Below are positions 22,727 to 31,643 of a stretch of 64,000 bases of DNA, in pieces. A program made the position numbers and the translations under genes. This stretch comes from an uncultured Eubacteriales bacterium (GTDB taxonomy: Bacteria; Bacillota; Clostridia; Oscillospirales; CAG-272). Positions within the stretch are counted from its first letter, which is position 1, and each line of letters begins with the position of its first letter. Under the pieces are notes generated by a model that was not told the DNA's origin, did no database searches, and was given only the letters and a program-made list of their open reading frames with translations. The DNA is taken from NCBI GenBank assembly GCA_900544985.1, contig UQXK01000004.1:1-64000 (forward strand). The letters run 5' to 3'.

Positions 22727-24052
22727 GTGTTCAAGACGCTAAGAAACGCATGGAAAATAAGCGAGCTCCGCTCTAAAATCCTTTTCACGCTCTTGATAAT
22801 TGCGTTATATCGCATAGGAACGGCAATACCTGTTCCGTTTATTAACTACGAAGCGCTCATCGCTTCGGGTACATCGACACTTTTCACAACCGGAGTTTTC
22901 GGATATCTCGATATTCTTTCCGGCGGTGCTCTTTCTTCCCCCGCAATATTCGCGTTGTCTGTAACGCCTTACATCAATGCTCAGATCATAATGCAGCTCC
23001 TCACAGTAGCAATTCCTCCGCTCGAAAGACTTGCTAAGAACGGTGAAGAGGGCAGAAAAAAGATCGAGAAGATCACGCGTTATTTGACATTTGTTCTTGC
23101 GATAATAACAGCTATCGGCTATTATGCAATTCTTTCCAGCCTCGGTCTTATAGTAAAATCCGAAGTCAACTGGTTCTTCAAAGCGTTTGTAATTGTGGCT
23201 GTGTTCACAGCAGGTGCTTCTGTAATCATGTGGCTCGGTGAAAAAATAGACGAGCAGGGAATCGGAAACGGTATATCGATGATACTTTTTGCTAACATCG
23301 TTGCCGCTCTTCCGAACAATATAATTCAGTATGTCGGCAGTCTTTCCGCATCGAAAGTTGCCGTATGGGCAAAATGGGTACTCGGTATTCTTACATTCGT
23401 CATAATGATCGCGTCGATACTTTTCGTAACGTATATGACGGATGCAGAAAGAAGAATTCCCGTACAGTATGCGAAAAAAGTCGTAGGCCGTAAAATGTAT
23501 GGCGGTCAAAGCTCCAATCTTCCGATAAAACTCAATATGGCAGGCGTTATGCCCGTCATCTTTGCAAGCACGATGGTTTCCATCGTTCCTACAATACTCG
23601 GCTTTGTCGAGCAGAGCAAAGGCGCTTTCAAAAAGGGCAGCTTCGGCTATGTTGTTAAGAGTCTTTTCGGAACAACAAGCGCTCTCTACATCATACTTCT
23701 TTTCGTTCTTATAATCGCTTTCGCATATTTCTATATTTCAATATCTTTCAATCCCGTTGAGGTTTCAAACAACCTTATGCAGCAGGGAGGATTTATCCCC
23801 GGAATCCGTCCCGGAAAGCCTACTGCGCAGTATATAACAAAGGTTCTCAACAAGATCATACTTATGGGAGCGCTCTTCCTCAGTATAGTTGCTTGCGTAC
23901 CTCATATACTCAACGCTGTTTCCGGTGGACTTCTCGGACTTATCGCGTTCAGCGGTACAACGCTTCTCATCGTTGTAGGCGTTATACTCGAAACGGTTCG
24001 CGAACTTGAAGCTCAGATGACAATGCGTCATTACAAAGGATTTCTTGAATAA
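22727..24052 (+). CDS. secY: Preprotein translocase subunit SecY
   Basis: A 441-residue SecY with ten membrane segments. FKTLRNAWKISELRSKILFTLLIIALYRIGTAIPVP opens it, the plug region follows near residues 40-70, and NPVEVSNNLMQQGGFIPGIRPGKPT (about 342-366) and ALYIILLFVLIIAFAYFYISI are conserved cytoplasmic and membrane blocks. GTG start at 22727 with GAGGTGG upstream, coupled to rplO. It forms the SecYEG channel served by SRP (ffh at 5789). Followed by a strong hairpin at 24062-24091. Confidence 0.98.
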   Translation: MFKTLRNAWKISELRSKILFTLLIIALYRIGTAIPVPFINYEALIASGTSTLFTTGVFGYLDILSGGALSSPAIFALSVTPYINAQIIMQLLTVAIPPLERLAKNGEEGRKKIEKITRYLTFVLAIITAIGYYAILSSLGLIVKSEVNWFFKAFVIVAVFTAGASVIMWLGEKIDEQGIGNGISMILFANIVAALPNNIIQYVGSLSASKVAVWAKWVLGILTFVIMIASILFVTYMTDAERRIPVQYAKKVVGRKMYGGQSSNLPIKLNMAGVMPVIFASTMVSIVPTILGFVEQSKGAFKKGSFGYVVKSLFGTTSALYIILLFVLIIAFAYFYISISFNPVEVSNNLMQQGGFIPGIRPGKPTAQYITKVLNKIILMGALFLSIVACVPHILNAVSGGLLGLIAFSGTTLLIVVGVILETVRELEAQMTMRHYKGFLE

Positions 24053-24061
24053 AAAATAAGA

Positions 24062-24091
24062 CTTTTCACGCCGAGCTTTCGGCGTGAAAAG
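24062..24091 (+). promoter_or_regulatory. Strong hairpin between secY and adk
   Basis: CTTTTCACGCCGA and its complement TTCGGCGTGAAAAG form a stem of about 13 bp around a 3-nt loop, 10 nt after the secY stop. No T tract follows on the plus strand, so it does not look like a terminator. It may be an RNase processing or stability site that separates secY from adk expression. Confidence 0.6.
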
Positions 24092-24125
24092 ACGGCTTAT
24101 CTATTCGACAAGGGAGGATAAACTC

Positions 24126-24767
24126 ATGAAACTTATGTTTCTCGGCGCTCCCGGCGCCGGAAAAGGCACTCAGGCAGAGATCGTTTCGAAGAATCATTCG
24201 ATACCTACGATCTCGACAGGTGCATTGCTCCGTACGGCAATGAAAGAAGGAACGGAACTCGGTCTTAAAGCGAAAGCTTTTATATCGGCAGGAGAACTTG
24301 TTCCGGACGATGTCGTTATTGGCATCATAAAAGACCGTCTTTGTGAAGATGACTGCAAAAACGGATTTATTCTCGATGGATTTCCCAGAACCGTGCCGCA
24401 GGCAAAGGCTCTTGAAGATATGAAGATCGAGATGGATCTCGTAATAAGCATCGAGGTTTCCGATGAATCGATCATAAAGCGCATGGGCGGAAGAAGACTC
24501 TGCTCCGAATGCGGCGCTTCTTACCACACGGAACACATTCCTCCGAAAAAGGAAGGCGTGTGCGATACTTGCGGCGGAGCGCTTATGATACGCGAGGACG
24601 ACAAACCCGAAACAGTCATTTCCAGACTTGAAGTTTATCACAAACAAACTGAACCGCTTAAAGAATTTTATTCCGAACGCGGCAAACTTGTTCTTGTAAA
24701 CGGCAGCGATACAATAGAAAATATCACAGCCGAAATAGAGAAGAAGCTTGAAAGTATAAGAGGCTGA
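24126..24767 (+). CDS. adk: Adenylate kinase, zinc-LID type
   Basis: A 213-residue long-form adenylate kinase. The P-loop is GAPGAGKGTQ (residues 7-16), DGFPRTVPQA is the AMP-binding block, and the LID carries CSECGASYHTEHIPPKKEGVCDTCGG, a CxxC...CxxC zinc site typical of Gram-positive enzymes. ATG 24126 follows GGGAGGATAAACTC; the upstream in-frame ATG at 24084 lies in the hairpin. It catalyses ATP + AMP = 2 ADP. Usual position between secY and map. Confidence 0.98.
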   Translation: MKLMFLGAPGAGKGTQAEIVSKNHSIPTISTGALLRTAMKEGTELGLKAKAFISAGELVPDDVVIGIIKDRLCEDDCKNGFILDGFPRTVPQAKALEDMKIEMDLVISIEVSDESIIKRMGGRRLCSECGASYHTEHIPPKKEGVCDTCGGALMIREDDKPETVISRLEVYHKQTEPLKEFYSERGKLVLVNGSDTIENITAEIEKKLESIRG

Positions 24768-24772
24768 TTTTA

Positions 24773-25528
24773 ATGATTCAGGTAAAAAACAGCGAACAAA
24801 TAGCTCTTATGAAAGTTGCCGGAAGAATAACCGGAGAGGCTATACTCGCGGCGGCGGAGCATATAAAAGAAGGCGTGAGCACGCTCGAACTTGACAATAT
24901 AATAAGACATTATATAGAGAAGAGCGGCGCGAAACCTTCGTTTCTCGGATACGGCGGTTTTCCCGGAAGCGCTTGTATAAGCGTTAATGAAGAGATAATC
25001 CACGGAATACCGAGAGCAAATAAAATTCTTCGTGAGGGCGATATTGTCAAGCTCGATGTAGGAGCTTGCTACAAAGGTTTTCACGGAGACAGCGCTAATA
25101 CGTTCGGTGTAGGCAATATAAGCGATGAGGCTAAACGTCTTATCGAAACCACGAAGGAATCGTTTTTCAAAGGCGCGGCGAAAGCCGTTGCGGGAAACCG
25201 TATAGGCGATATCGGTTCTGCTGTCTATAATCACGCGGTATCAAACGGATACGGTGTTGTTAAAAGATATGTAGGACACGGTGTCGGACACGATCTCCAT
25301 GAAGACCCGGAAGTTCCGAATTTCGGAACGGCGGGAAGAGGAGCGCGTCTTTTCCCCGGAATGACAATCGCAATAGAACCGATGATAAACGAAGGAACCT
25401 TTGAAGTCAAGGAAAAGAATGACGGTTGGACTGTTGTTACGGCTGACGGAAAACTTTCCGCTCACTATGAACACACGGTTCTTATAACTCCCGAGGGAGA
25501 ACCTTTGCTCTTGACTTATGTTTCTTAA
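24773..25528 (+). CDS. map: Methionine aminopeptidase, type I
   Basis: A 251-residue type Ia enzyme. The metal ligands are visible in KLDVGACYKGFHGDSANTF (two Asp), GHGVGHDLHEDPEVPN (His), MTIAIEPMI (Glu) and YEHTVLIT (Glu). It removes N-terminal Met from nascent proteins. It starts 5 nt after the adk stop, so the two are co-translated. Confidence 0.98.
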   Translation: MIQVKNSEQIALMKVAGRITGEAILAAAEHIKEGVSTLELDNIIRHYIEKSGAKPSFLGYGGFPGSACISVNEEIIHGIPRANKILREGDIVKLDVGACYKGFHGDSANTFGVGNISDEAKRLIETTKESFFKGAAKAVAGNRIGDIGSAVYNHAVSNGYGVVKRYVGHGVGHDLHEDPEVPNFGTAGRGARLFPGMTIAIEPMINEGTFEVKEKNDGWTVVTADGKLSAHYEHTVLITPEGEPLLLTYVS

Positions 25529-25558
25529 ATACTTTGACAATATTTATGAGGTAAACTG

Positions 25559-25783
25559 ATGCCAAAGGATGATGTTATAGAATTTGAAGGAACTGTCATT
25601 GAGGCTATGCCCAATGCCACCTTCAAAGTTAAGCTTCCCAATGAGCACGTTGTAACGGCTCAGATCTCGGGAAAACTCAGAATGAATTTCATAAAAATAG
25701 TTCCCGGCGACAAAGTAACCGTGGAAGTTTCCGTATACGACCTCAACAAAGGACGTATTACATGGAGACTTCAAGGCGAATGA
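25559..25783 (+). CDS. infA: Translation initiation factor IF-1
   Basis: A 74-residue OB-fold IF-1 (MPKDDVIEFEGTVIEAMPNATFKVKLPNEHVVTAQISGKLRMNFIKIVPGDKVTVEVSVYDL). It binds the A site during initiation. GAGGTAAACTG precedes the ATG. The commonly seen KOW-domain gene between map and infA is absent. Confidence 0.98.
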   Translation: MPKDDVIEFEGTVIEAMPNATFKVKLPNEHVVTAQISGKLRMNFIKIVPGDKVTVEVSVYDLNKGRITWRLQGE

Positions 25784-25832
25784 GCCGGAGCCTAAAAATA
25801 AGCTATATCTAATGAAAGGAATGGTCAAGTAA

Positions 25833-25946
25833 ATGAAAGTAAAACCTTCCGTTAAGAAAATTTGCGACAAATGCAAAATAATCAAAAGAAAAGGTCGCGT
25901 AATGGTGATCTGCGAAAATCCCAAGCACAAACAGAGACAGGGTTAA
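25833..25946 (+). CDS. rpmJ: 50S ribosomal protein L36
   Basis: A 37-residue L36 of the zinc (C+) type: MKVKPSVKKICDKCKIIKRK, then RVMVICENPKHKQRQG, with the C-x2-C...C...H ligand set. GAAAGGA lies 12 nt upstream of the ATG. Standard place between infA and rpsM. Confidence 0.97.
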   Translation: MKVKPSVKKICDKCKIIKRKGRVMVICENPKHKQRQG

Positions 25947-25973
25947 TCAAAAATTAACAAGGAGGTATTATAA

Positions 25974-26342
25974 ATGGCTCGTATAGCTGGTGTTGAACTG
26001 CCGAATCAAAAAAGAGTTGAGATCGGTCTGACATACATTTTCGGTATAGGAAGAAGCACTTCTAACAAGATACTCGCCAAGACAGGTATCAACCCCGACA
26101 CACGCTGCAAAGACCTTACAGAAGACGAAGTTTCTAAGCTCCGCGATGAAATTCAGGACTTCTACAAGGTTGAGGGTGACCTCAGACGTGATATCGGTCT
26201 TGATATAAAGAGACTTGTCGAGATCGGATGCTACCGCGGCGTAAGACACAGAAAAGGTCTTCCTGTTCGCGGACAGAGAACAAAGACAAACGCAAGAACA
26301 AGAAAAGGTCCCGTAAAGACCATCGCTAACAAGAAAAAATAA
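25974..26342 (+). CDS. rpsM: 30S ribosomal protein S13
   Basis: A 122-residue S13 (ARIAGVELPNQKRVEIGLTYIFGIGRSTSNKILAKTGI, then RHRKGLPVRGQRTKTNARTRKGPVKTIANKKK). The basic C-terminal tail contacts P-site tRNA. AAGGAGG precedes the ATG. Confidence 0.98.
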   Translation: MARIAGVELPNQKRVEIGLTYIFGIGRSTSNKILAKTGINPDTRCKDLTEDEVSKLRDEIQDFYKVEGDLRRDIGLDIKRLVEIGCYRGVRHRKGLPVRGQRTKTNARTRKGPVKTIANKKK

Positions 26343-26359
26343 TTAAGGAGTGGTAGATA

Positions 26360-26758
26360 ATGGCTGCTACAACAAATAAAAAAGTAGTAAGAAAACGCCG
26401 TGAGCGCAAAAACGTCGAAAAAGGCGTAGCTCATATACGTGCAACTTACAACAATACCATCGTTACTATCACCGATACGGCGGGCAACGCTATCTCTTGG
26501 GGCTCCGCAGGCGAGATGGGATTCAAGGGTTCGAGAAAATCGACTCCTTATGCTGCTCAGACTGTTGCGGAAGCTGCTGCTAAGATCGCTGTTGACAACG
26601 GTATGAAGACGGTAGAAGTATACGTTAAAGGTCCCGGACAGGGCAGAGAGTCCGCAATACGTGCTCTTCAAACACAGGGACTCGAAATCACGCTCATACG
26701 TGATGTTACGCCGGTTCCGCACAATGGTTGCAGACCGCCCAAAATCAGAAGAGTTTAA
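26360..26758 (+). CDS. rpsK: 30S ribosomal protein S11
   Basis: A 132-residue S11 (GVAHIRATYNNTIVTITDTAGNAISWGSAGEMGFKGSRKSTPYAAQ, ending DVTPVPHNGCRPPKIRRV). Platform protein of the 30S subunit. AAGGAGTGGTAGATA precedes the ATG. Confidence 0.98.
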   Translation: MAATTNKKVVRKRRERKNVEKGVAHIRATYNNTIVTITDTAGNAISWGSAGEMGFKGSRKSTPYAAQTVAEAAAKIAVDNGMKTVEVYVKGPGQGRESAIRALQTQGLEITLIRDVTPVPHNGCRPPKIRRV

Positions 26759-26784
26759 TCTTTAATAAAAGGAGGACCGATAAT

Positions 26785-27414
26785 ATGGCAAGATATACAG
26801 GTGCTGTATGCAGACTTTGCCGTCGTGAGGGAGAGAAGCTTTTCCTCAAAGGCGAACGCTGCCTTACAGATAAGTGCCCCGTAACAAGACGCGGAACAGC
26901 TCCCGGTCAGCACGGTGCGGCACAGTCAAGAAAGAACAAAGAGTATAATATGCAGCTTCGCGAAAAGCAGAAAGCAAGAAGATACTACGGCGTTCTTGAA
27001 AATCAGTTCAGAACGTATTTTGAAATGGCAAGCAAACAAGAGGGCCAGACAGGTGAAAACCTTCTTTGCCTTGTTGAACGCCGTTTTGATAATGTTGTTT
27101 ACAGAATGGGACTTGCGGAAAGCCGCAAAGAGGCTCGTCAGCTCGTTCTTCATGCTCACTTCACACTCAACGGCAAGAAGGCTAATATTCCTTCCATGCT
27201 TCTTAAAACAGGTGACGTTATAGCATTTAAAGAAACAGCAAACGATTCCGAAAAGTTCAAATCTCTCATTGAGCTTATGAACGCTAAAACATTCCCGAAG
27301 TGGCTTGAAGTCGACAAGACAAACTGCACGGCGAAAGTTGTTGCACTTCCTACAAGAGAAGACATTGACTTCCCGTTCCAGGAGCATCTTATCGTCGAGT
27401 TGTATTCCAAATAA
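26785..27414 (+). CDS. rpsD: 30S ribosomal protein S4, zinc type
   Basis: A 209-residue S4. The N terminus MARYTGAVCRLCRREGEKLFLKGERCLTDKCPVTRR has four Cys for zinc, and the S4 RNA-binding domain follows (ERRFDNVVYRMGLAESRKEARQLVLHAHFTLNGKKANIPSMLL). ATG 26785 has AAAGGAGGACC upstream; the frame to 26728 runs into rpsK. Its place between rpsK and rpoA is usual for Clostridia. Confidence 0.98.
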   Translation: MARYTGAVCRLCRREGEKLFLKGERCLTDKCPVTRRGTAPGQHGAAQSRKNKEYNMQLREKQKARRYYGVLENQFRTYFEMASKQEGQTGENLLCLVERRFDNVVYRMGLAESRKEARQLVLHAHFTLNGKKANIPSMLLKTGDVIAFKETANDSEKFKSLIELMNAKTFPKWLEVDKTNCTAKVVALPTREDIDFPFQEHLIVELYSK

Positions 27415-27530
27415 TAATTACCCCCGATGCCGCATATCATCGGGCGATAATTCGACTTCGGTGTATATTTCGGTATCGACGCACACTTCTATAATTGTTG
27501 TGTTAAAAATTTACAGGAGGGTTAATTAGA
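27415..27530 (+). promoter_or_regulatory. rpsD-rpoA spacer with hairpin
   Basis: CCCGATG (27423-27429) pairs with CATCGGG (27438-27444) around an 8-nt loop just after the rpsD stop. No T tract follows. The remaining 80 nt have no recognised promoter. Possible mRNA processing or S4-responsive site. Confidence 0.35.
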
Positions 27531-28493
27531 ATGAATATAGAGAAGCCTAATATATCAGCGGTAGATTTAAGCGAAGACGGCAAGCACGGTTCCTTTATTG
27601 TGGATCCTCTCGAAAGAGGATACGGTATAACGATAGGAAACTCACTTCGCCGTGTGCTTTTGAGCTCTCTTCCCGGCGTTGCTGTTGTAAGCATCAAGCT
27701 TTCCGGCGGCGGCAAAGATGTGCTTCATGAGATTTCTACTATCCCCGGCGTAAAAGAAGATGTTTGCGAGATCGTATTGAACGTAAAGGGAATCACTGCA
27801 AAGCTTTTCTCGAACGGACCCAAAACAGTGTCGATAGATGTTACCGGCGCTATGGATGTCTGCGCAGGAGATATCGTTTGCGATGACGAACTTCAAATAC
27901 TTAATCCTGAGCATCATATTGCTACCGTCAGCGAAGGCGTAAGATTCCATATGGACCTTATGTTTGACCACGGCCGCGGCTATGTTACGCAGGAGAGAAA
28001 CAAACAGCTTTATTCATCCGGTCAGCTCGGCGTTATTTTCGTTGACTCGATATTTACGCCCGTTTATAATGTAAGCTACCAGGTTGATAATACGCGTGTC
28101 GGCAATATAACCGACTATGACAAGCTTACGCTTGATGTTCTGACCAACGGAACAATTTCTGCAAAAGAAGCTGTTTCTTTGGGAGCCAAGATACTCAACG
28201 AGCATCTCAACCTTTTCGTCGATCTTTCGGATGAGGCGAAGAGTGCGGAGATAATGGTTGAAAGAGAAGAAACCAAGAAAGAAAAAGTCCTTGAGATGAC
28301 CATTGAGGAGCTTGACCTGTCCGTTCGTAGCTTTAACTGTTTGAAGCGCGCGGGCATCGATACGGTCGAGGATCTGACAAGCAAGACAGAAGACGATATG
28401 ATAAAGGTCAGAAACCTCGGCAAAAAATCTCTCGAAGAGGTTATTCAGAAACTTCATTCTCTCGGTTTGGGACTCAAAAAAGAAGAAGAATAA
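27531..28493 (+). CDS. rpoA: DNA-directed RNA polymerase subunit alpha
   Basis: A 320-residue alpha subunit. The N-terminal dimerisation domain (GYGITIGNSLRRVLLSSLPGVAVVSIKL) and the C-terminal domain (IEELDLSVRSFNCLKRAGIDTVEDLTSKTEDDMIKVRNLGKKSLEEV) that binds UP elements and regulators are complete. AGGAGGGTTAATTAGA precedes the ATG. Confidence 0.98.
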   Translation: MNIEKPNISAVDLSEDGKHGSFIVDPLERGYGITIGNSLRRVLLSSLPGVAVVSIKLSGGGKDVLHEISTIPGVKEDVCEIVLNVKGITAKLFSNGPKTVSIDVTGAMDVCAGDIVCDDELQILNPEHHIATVSEGVRFHMDLMFDHGRGYVTQERNKQLYSSGQLGVIFVDSIFTPVYNVSYQVDNTRVGNITDYDKLTLDVLTNGTISAKEAVSLGAKILNEHLNLFVDLSDEAKSAEIMVEREETKKEKVLEMTIEELDLSVRSFNCLKRAGIDTVEDLTSKTEDDMIKVRNLGKKSLEEVIQKLHSLGLGLKKEEE

Positions 28494-28570
28494 TTCCTTT
28501 TTCGGGAATAACAAAATTAATTACAGCGGATAGAATCCTTTTGAAAAACAGGTAAAGGAGGAAAAGAACA

Positions 28571-28912
28571 ATGCCAGGAACAAGAAAACTCGGCAGACCT
28601 ACCGCCCACAGACGTGCCATGCTCAGAGGTTTGGTAACATATCTTTTGGAGAACGGTTCGGTAGAAACAACACTTACTCGTGCAAAGGAAGTTAAATGCC
28701 TTGCAGATAAGATGATTACTTGCGGAAAGAAAAATACACTCGCGTCTCGCCGTCAGGCAATAGCTTTTATAACAAAAGAAGAAGTTGTTAAAAAGCTTTT
28801 TGATGAGATCGCACCCAAATATGCTGATAGAAACGGCGGTTATACCGCAGTTTATAAGCTCGGTCCCCGTCGCGGCGACGCTGCGGAAACCGCTATAATC
28901 AAGCTTGTTTGA
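28571..28912 (+). CDS. rplQ: 50S ribosomal protein L17
   Basis: A 113-residue L17 of the short bacterial form (MPGTRKLGRPTAHRRAMLRGLVTYLLENGSVETTLTRAKEVKCLADKMITCGKKNTLASRRQA, ending YKLGPRRGDAAETAIIKLV). Last gene of the superoperon, followed by a terminator. Confidence 0.98.
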   Translation: MPGTRKLGRPTAHRRAMLRGLVTYLLENGSVETTLTRAKEVKCLADKMITCGKKNTLASRRQAIAFITKEEVVKKLFDEIAPKYADRNGGYTAVYKLGPRRGDAAETAIIKLV

Positions 28913-28935
28913 TAAACAGAATAAACCGCAATAAT

Positions 28936-28968
28936 AAAAAGGTACGGCAAATGCCGTGCCTTTTTTGT
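28936..28968 (+). terminator. Terminator of the S10-spc-alpha operon
   Basis: AAGGTACGGCA pairs with TGCCGTGCCTT (one wobble) around a 2-base loop and is followed by T6. It sits 25 nt after rplQ. Confidence 0.9.
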
Positions 28969-29170
28969 ATTTGTCGCGTGATTTTTCTATGATAAAATCG
29001 ATGATACGATTTCATTTTATCAAAATCAACATATATTTCAATGTTTTTTTATTACTGAAATTTTTTCTTCGAAAAATTTTAATAAATCTTATTTTTGATG
29101 TTGACAAATTAAAAAAAATTGTTATTATATAAGTAAATTTATTTAAAACGGGAAAGAAAGAGTTTTTATT
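28969..29170 (+). other. AT-rich spacer with promoter of the ABC-DUF1854-darA operon
   Basis: No gene apart from the short ORF that follows. TTGACA is at 29101-29106 and a -10 (TATTAT 29123-29128 or ATTATA 29124-29129) lies 16-17 nt downstream. The preceding 130 nt are AT-rich with short dyads (GATACGATTTCATTTTATC region). Confidence 0.6.
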
Positions 29171-29281
29171 ATGGTTTTGGTTGATTTTAATTTACCGTTG
29201 AAGAATAAACATATCGGATATTTTGCGTGTAAAAATATCCTTTTAAAAAGAATTTTCTTTTTCTTGGCTGTTCCGACATGA
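29171..29281 (+). CDS. Small ORF mimicking the N terminus of the downstream ABC transporter
   Basis: A 36-residue ORF, MVLVDFNLPLKNKHIGYFAC followed by a Lys/Phe-rich hydrophobic end. Its NLPLKNK and the underlying DNA (AATTTACCG then TTGAAGAATAAA) resemble the start of the transporter at 29358 (ELNLPLENKK; AATTTACCG then CTGGAAAATAAA). A purine-rich GGGAAAGAAAGAG lies upstream, and it is the first ORF after the promoter at 29101. It may be a leader peptide or the remains of a partial duplication. Whether it is translated is not known. Confidence 0.45.
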   Translation: MVLVDFNLPLKNKHIGYFACKNILLKRIFFFLAVPT

Positions 29282-29357
29282 TACCGTAAAAAACCGCATA
29301 ACTATCATACGTTTAAACTTTAAAATGTAAAAGGAAGATGTTTTTAAGAGGTTTTTT

Positions 29358-31628
29358 ATGGAACTTAATTTACCGCTGGAAAATAAAAAGGTTAAAGACG
29401 CTTTTCTTGAAGAAGCTTTATTGAAACTTATAACAGGGGAAGAAAGGGAGCTTTTCAGAATAGTTTCCGACCTTTCTCTCGACGGAAAATACGGCGAAAC
29501 GCTTGCCGGATTCACCGATAAAAGAATAATATCGGTCGATAAAGACAATAACGGCGAAATAAAGACCGTTTTTGTCGATTACAGCGATATTGAAAAAATA
29601 TTTATAAAGAGAATGTACGGAAACGCCGTTCTTATCGCGCAGAAAAAAGACGGCGGCAAAATTTCACTGATACGTTCTACATATGCCGTCACCGCACTCT
29701 TTAATTCCGCAACTATCTTTTTCGAAAAGATAAATTCGGGAATTTCTATCGATGAGGCGATGGAAAGCATAGACGTTGCTTACAAAAATTTCTCTACTAT
29801 ATGCCCCAAGTGCGGAAGAAAGCTCATACACCCCGGTGCCGACTGTCTTAACTGCGCTTCCAAGGGAAAAATAATTTCGAAACTTGTAAAATACGTAAAG
29901 CCTGAGTTAAAGACTATAACGCTATCTGTTATCTTTTCGATAATAATCACAGCGCTCAGCCTTTTGCCTCCTTATATAACAAAAACTCTTGTCGACGATA
30001 TACTCGTAAACAAGAATAAACAGATGCTTTATGTTGTCGTTGCGGCGCTATTCGGCGCGTATTTTGTACAATACCTGCTTTCTGCGGTGCGTAACACGCT
30101 TTTGAGATATACAGGCGACAGAATAGTGGAATCGCTCCGAAACGACGTTTTCGAAAAAGCACAGCACTTGCCGATGCGTTTTTATGACAAGACATCGACC
30201 GGTTCCGTTATAAACCGTATAAGCAACGATACAAACACGCTTCAAGCGTTTATAATGCGTATAACGCAGGAAGTTATAACGCAGTTCTTCCTTCTGATAG
30301 GAATAATGGTCATAATGCTCGTTATGAACTGGCGGCTTTCGCTCCTGTCGCTTATCCCTGTGCCTTTCGTCGTTTACGCTTCGAGAAGGTTCGGCAAAAA
30401 GGTACGTCCTTTTTACAGACGTATATGGAGAAAGTGGACTGCCGTTTCTTCTGTTCTGACAGACTCCATACCATGTATAAAGGTTGTAAAATCTTTCTCG
30501 GGAGAAAAGCGTGCGGCGAACAGATTCCGTAAACAGAACAGAGAATGGTTTAAAGTAAGCGTAAGAGCGGGCAAGATGTCGAGCATTTTCCCGGCTATAA
30601 TATCGTTTGTAGTCGTTCTCGGTTCTCTTATAATCTGGGGAGTCGGCGGTATAGACGTTATAGAGGGAAAGACAGGCATAACGCCCGGACTTCTTGTCTC
30701 GTTTATTTCATATACTTCTATGTTCTACGGACCTGTAAACTTTTTTGCAGGACTTAACGACTCTTATCAAAGCGCGCTTACTTCGGCAGAGCGTGTAATG
30801 GATATAATCGACGCCGAGCCCGAACGCGACGACGGACGCGGAAATATCCCCGATGTTATACGCGGAAAGGTCGAATTCAAACACGTAAACTTCTCGTTTG
30901 ATAAAACAAAAAACGTTCTTTCCGATATAAACCTTACAATAGAGCCGGGAGAGGCTGTCGGCATAGTCGGAACGACAGGTTCGGGCAAGACGACGCTTAT
31001 AAACCTGTTTATGCGTTTTTATGACAATTATGACGGACAGATACTCCTCGACGGAAAAGACATAAAAACGATAGATATGGAATATTTCCGTTCCAAGATA
31101 GGTTATGTACAGCAGGAGGCTATGATGTTCTCCGATACGATATTCAACAACATAGCCTATGCAAAACCGAACGCTTCGATAGAGGAAGTAATACGTGCCG
31201 CGGATATCGCAAACGCGCATGAATTTATCCTCCGCCACCCCGACGCTTACGATACCATACTCGGCGAGCGCGGCGTCGGTCTTTCCGGCGGTGAGAGACA
31301 GCGTGTCTCGATAGCGCGCGCAATACTTAACAATCCGAGTGTGCTTATTTTCGACGAGGCGACGAGCGCCGTCGACTCCGAAACCGAAAAACTTATACAG
31401 GACGCCATAAATAATCTGGTAAAGGGAAGAACCACGCTTATGATAGCGCACAGGCTATCTACACTTCGCCAGGCGGACAAAATCGTTGTCATAGACAAGG
31501 GAAGAATAGCCGAATTCGGTACGCCCGACGAGCTTATGGCCAAGAAGGGCAAGTATTACAGGCTTGTAAAGATTCAGTCTATGGCAGACCAGGTCAAGCT
31601 CGACAAGGAAAAAGAGCACCTTGAATAA
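29358..31628 (+). CDS. ABC transporter permease/ATPase with N-terminal extra domain and zinc ribbon (cyanophycin-associated type)
   Basis: A 756-residue half-transporter. Residues 1-145 form an extra alpha/beta domain ending in a zinc ribbon (CPKCGRKLIHPGADCLNC, about residues 150-170). Six membrane segments follow (about 185-470). The ATPase domain has Walker A GTTGSGKTT, signature LSGGERQR, Walker B VLIFDEATSAVDSE and H-loop MIAHRLS. The same extended architecture next to a DUF1854 gene is known from transporters associated with cyanophycin metabolism in other phyla. Here the DUF1854 gene follows by 15 nt, supporting that assignment. The substrate is unknown and no cyanophycin synthetase or cyanophycinase is in the window. 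Confidence 0.9.
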   Translation: MELNLPLENKKVKDAFLEEALLKLITGEERELFRIVSDLSLDGKYGETLAGFTDKRIISVDKDNNGEIKTVFVDYSDIEKIFIKRMYGNAVLIAQKKDGGKISLIRSTYAVTALFNSATIFFEKINSGISIDEAMESIDVAYKNFSTICPKCGRKLIHPGADCLNCASKGKIISKLVKYVKPELKTITLSVIFSIIITALSLLPPYITKTLVDDILVNKNKQMLYVVVAALFGAYFVQYLLSAVRNTLLRYTGDRIVESLRNDVFEKAQHLPMRFYDKTSTGSVINRISNDTNTLQAFIMRITQEVITQFFLLIGIMVIMLVMNWRLSLLSLIPVPFVVYASRRFGKKVRPFYRRIWRKWTAVSSVLTDSIPCIKVVKSFSGEKRAANRFRKQNREWFKVSVRAGKMSSIFPAIISFVVVLGSLIIWGVGGIDVIEGKTGITPGLLVSFISYTSMFYGPVNFFAGLNDSYQSALTSAERVMDIIDAEPERDDGRGNIPDVIRGKVEFKHVNFSFDKTKNVLSDINLTIEPGEAVGIVGTTGSGKTTLINLFMRFYDNYDGQILLDGKDIKTIDMEYFRSKIGYVQQEAMMFSDTIFNNIAYAKPNASIEEVIRAADIANAHEFILRHPDAYDTILGERGVGLSGGERQRVSIARAILNNPSVLIFDEATSAVDSETEKLIQDAINNLVKGRTTLMIAHRLSTLRQADKIVVIDKGRIAEFGTPDELMAKKGKYYRLVKIQSMADQVKLDKEKEHLE

Positions 31629-31643
31629 GGAGGAAATGTAAGT

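Noticed and set aside
29243..29548. 101-codon minus-strand frame upstream of the ABC transporter
   Set aside because: Overlaps the start of the transporter and the mini-ORF, with no promoter or ribosome-binding site on that strand.
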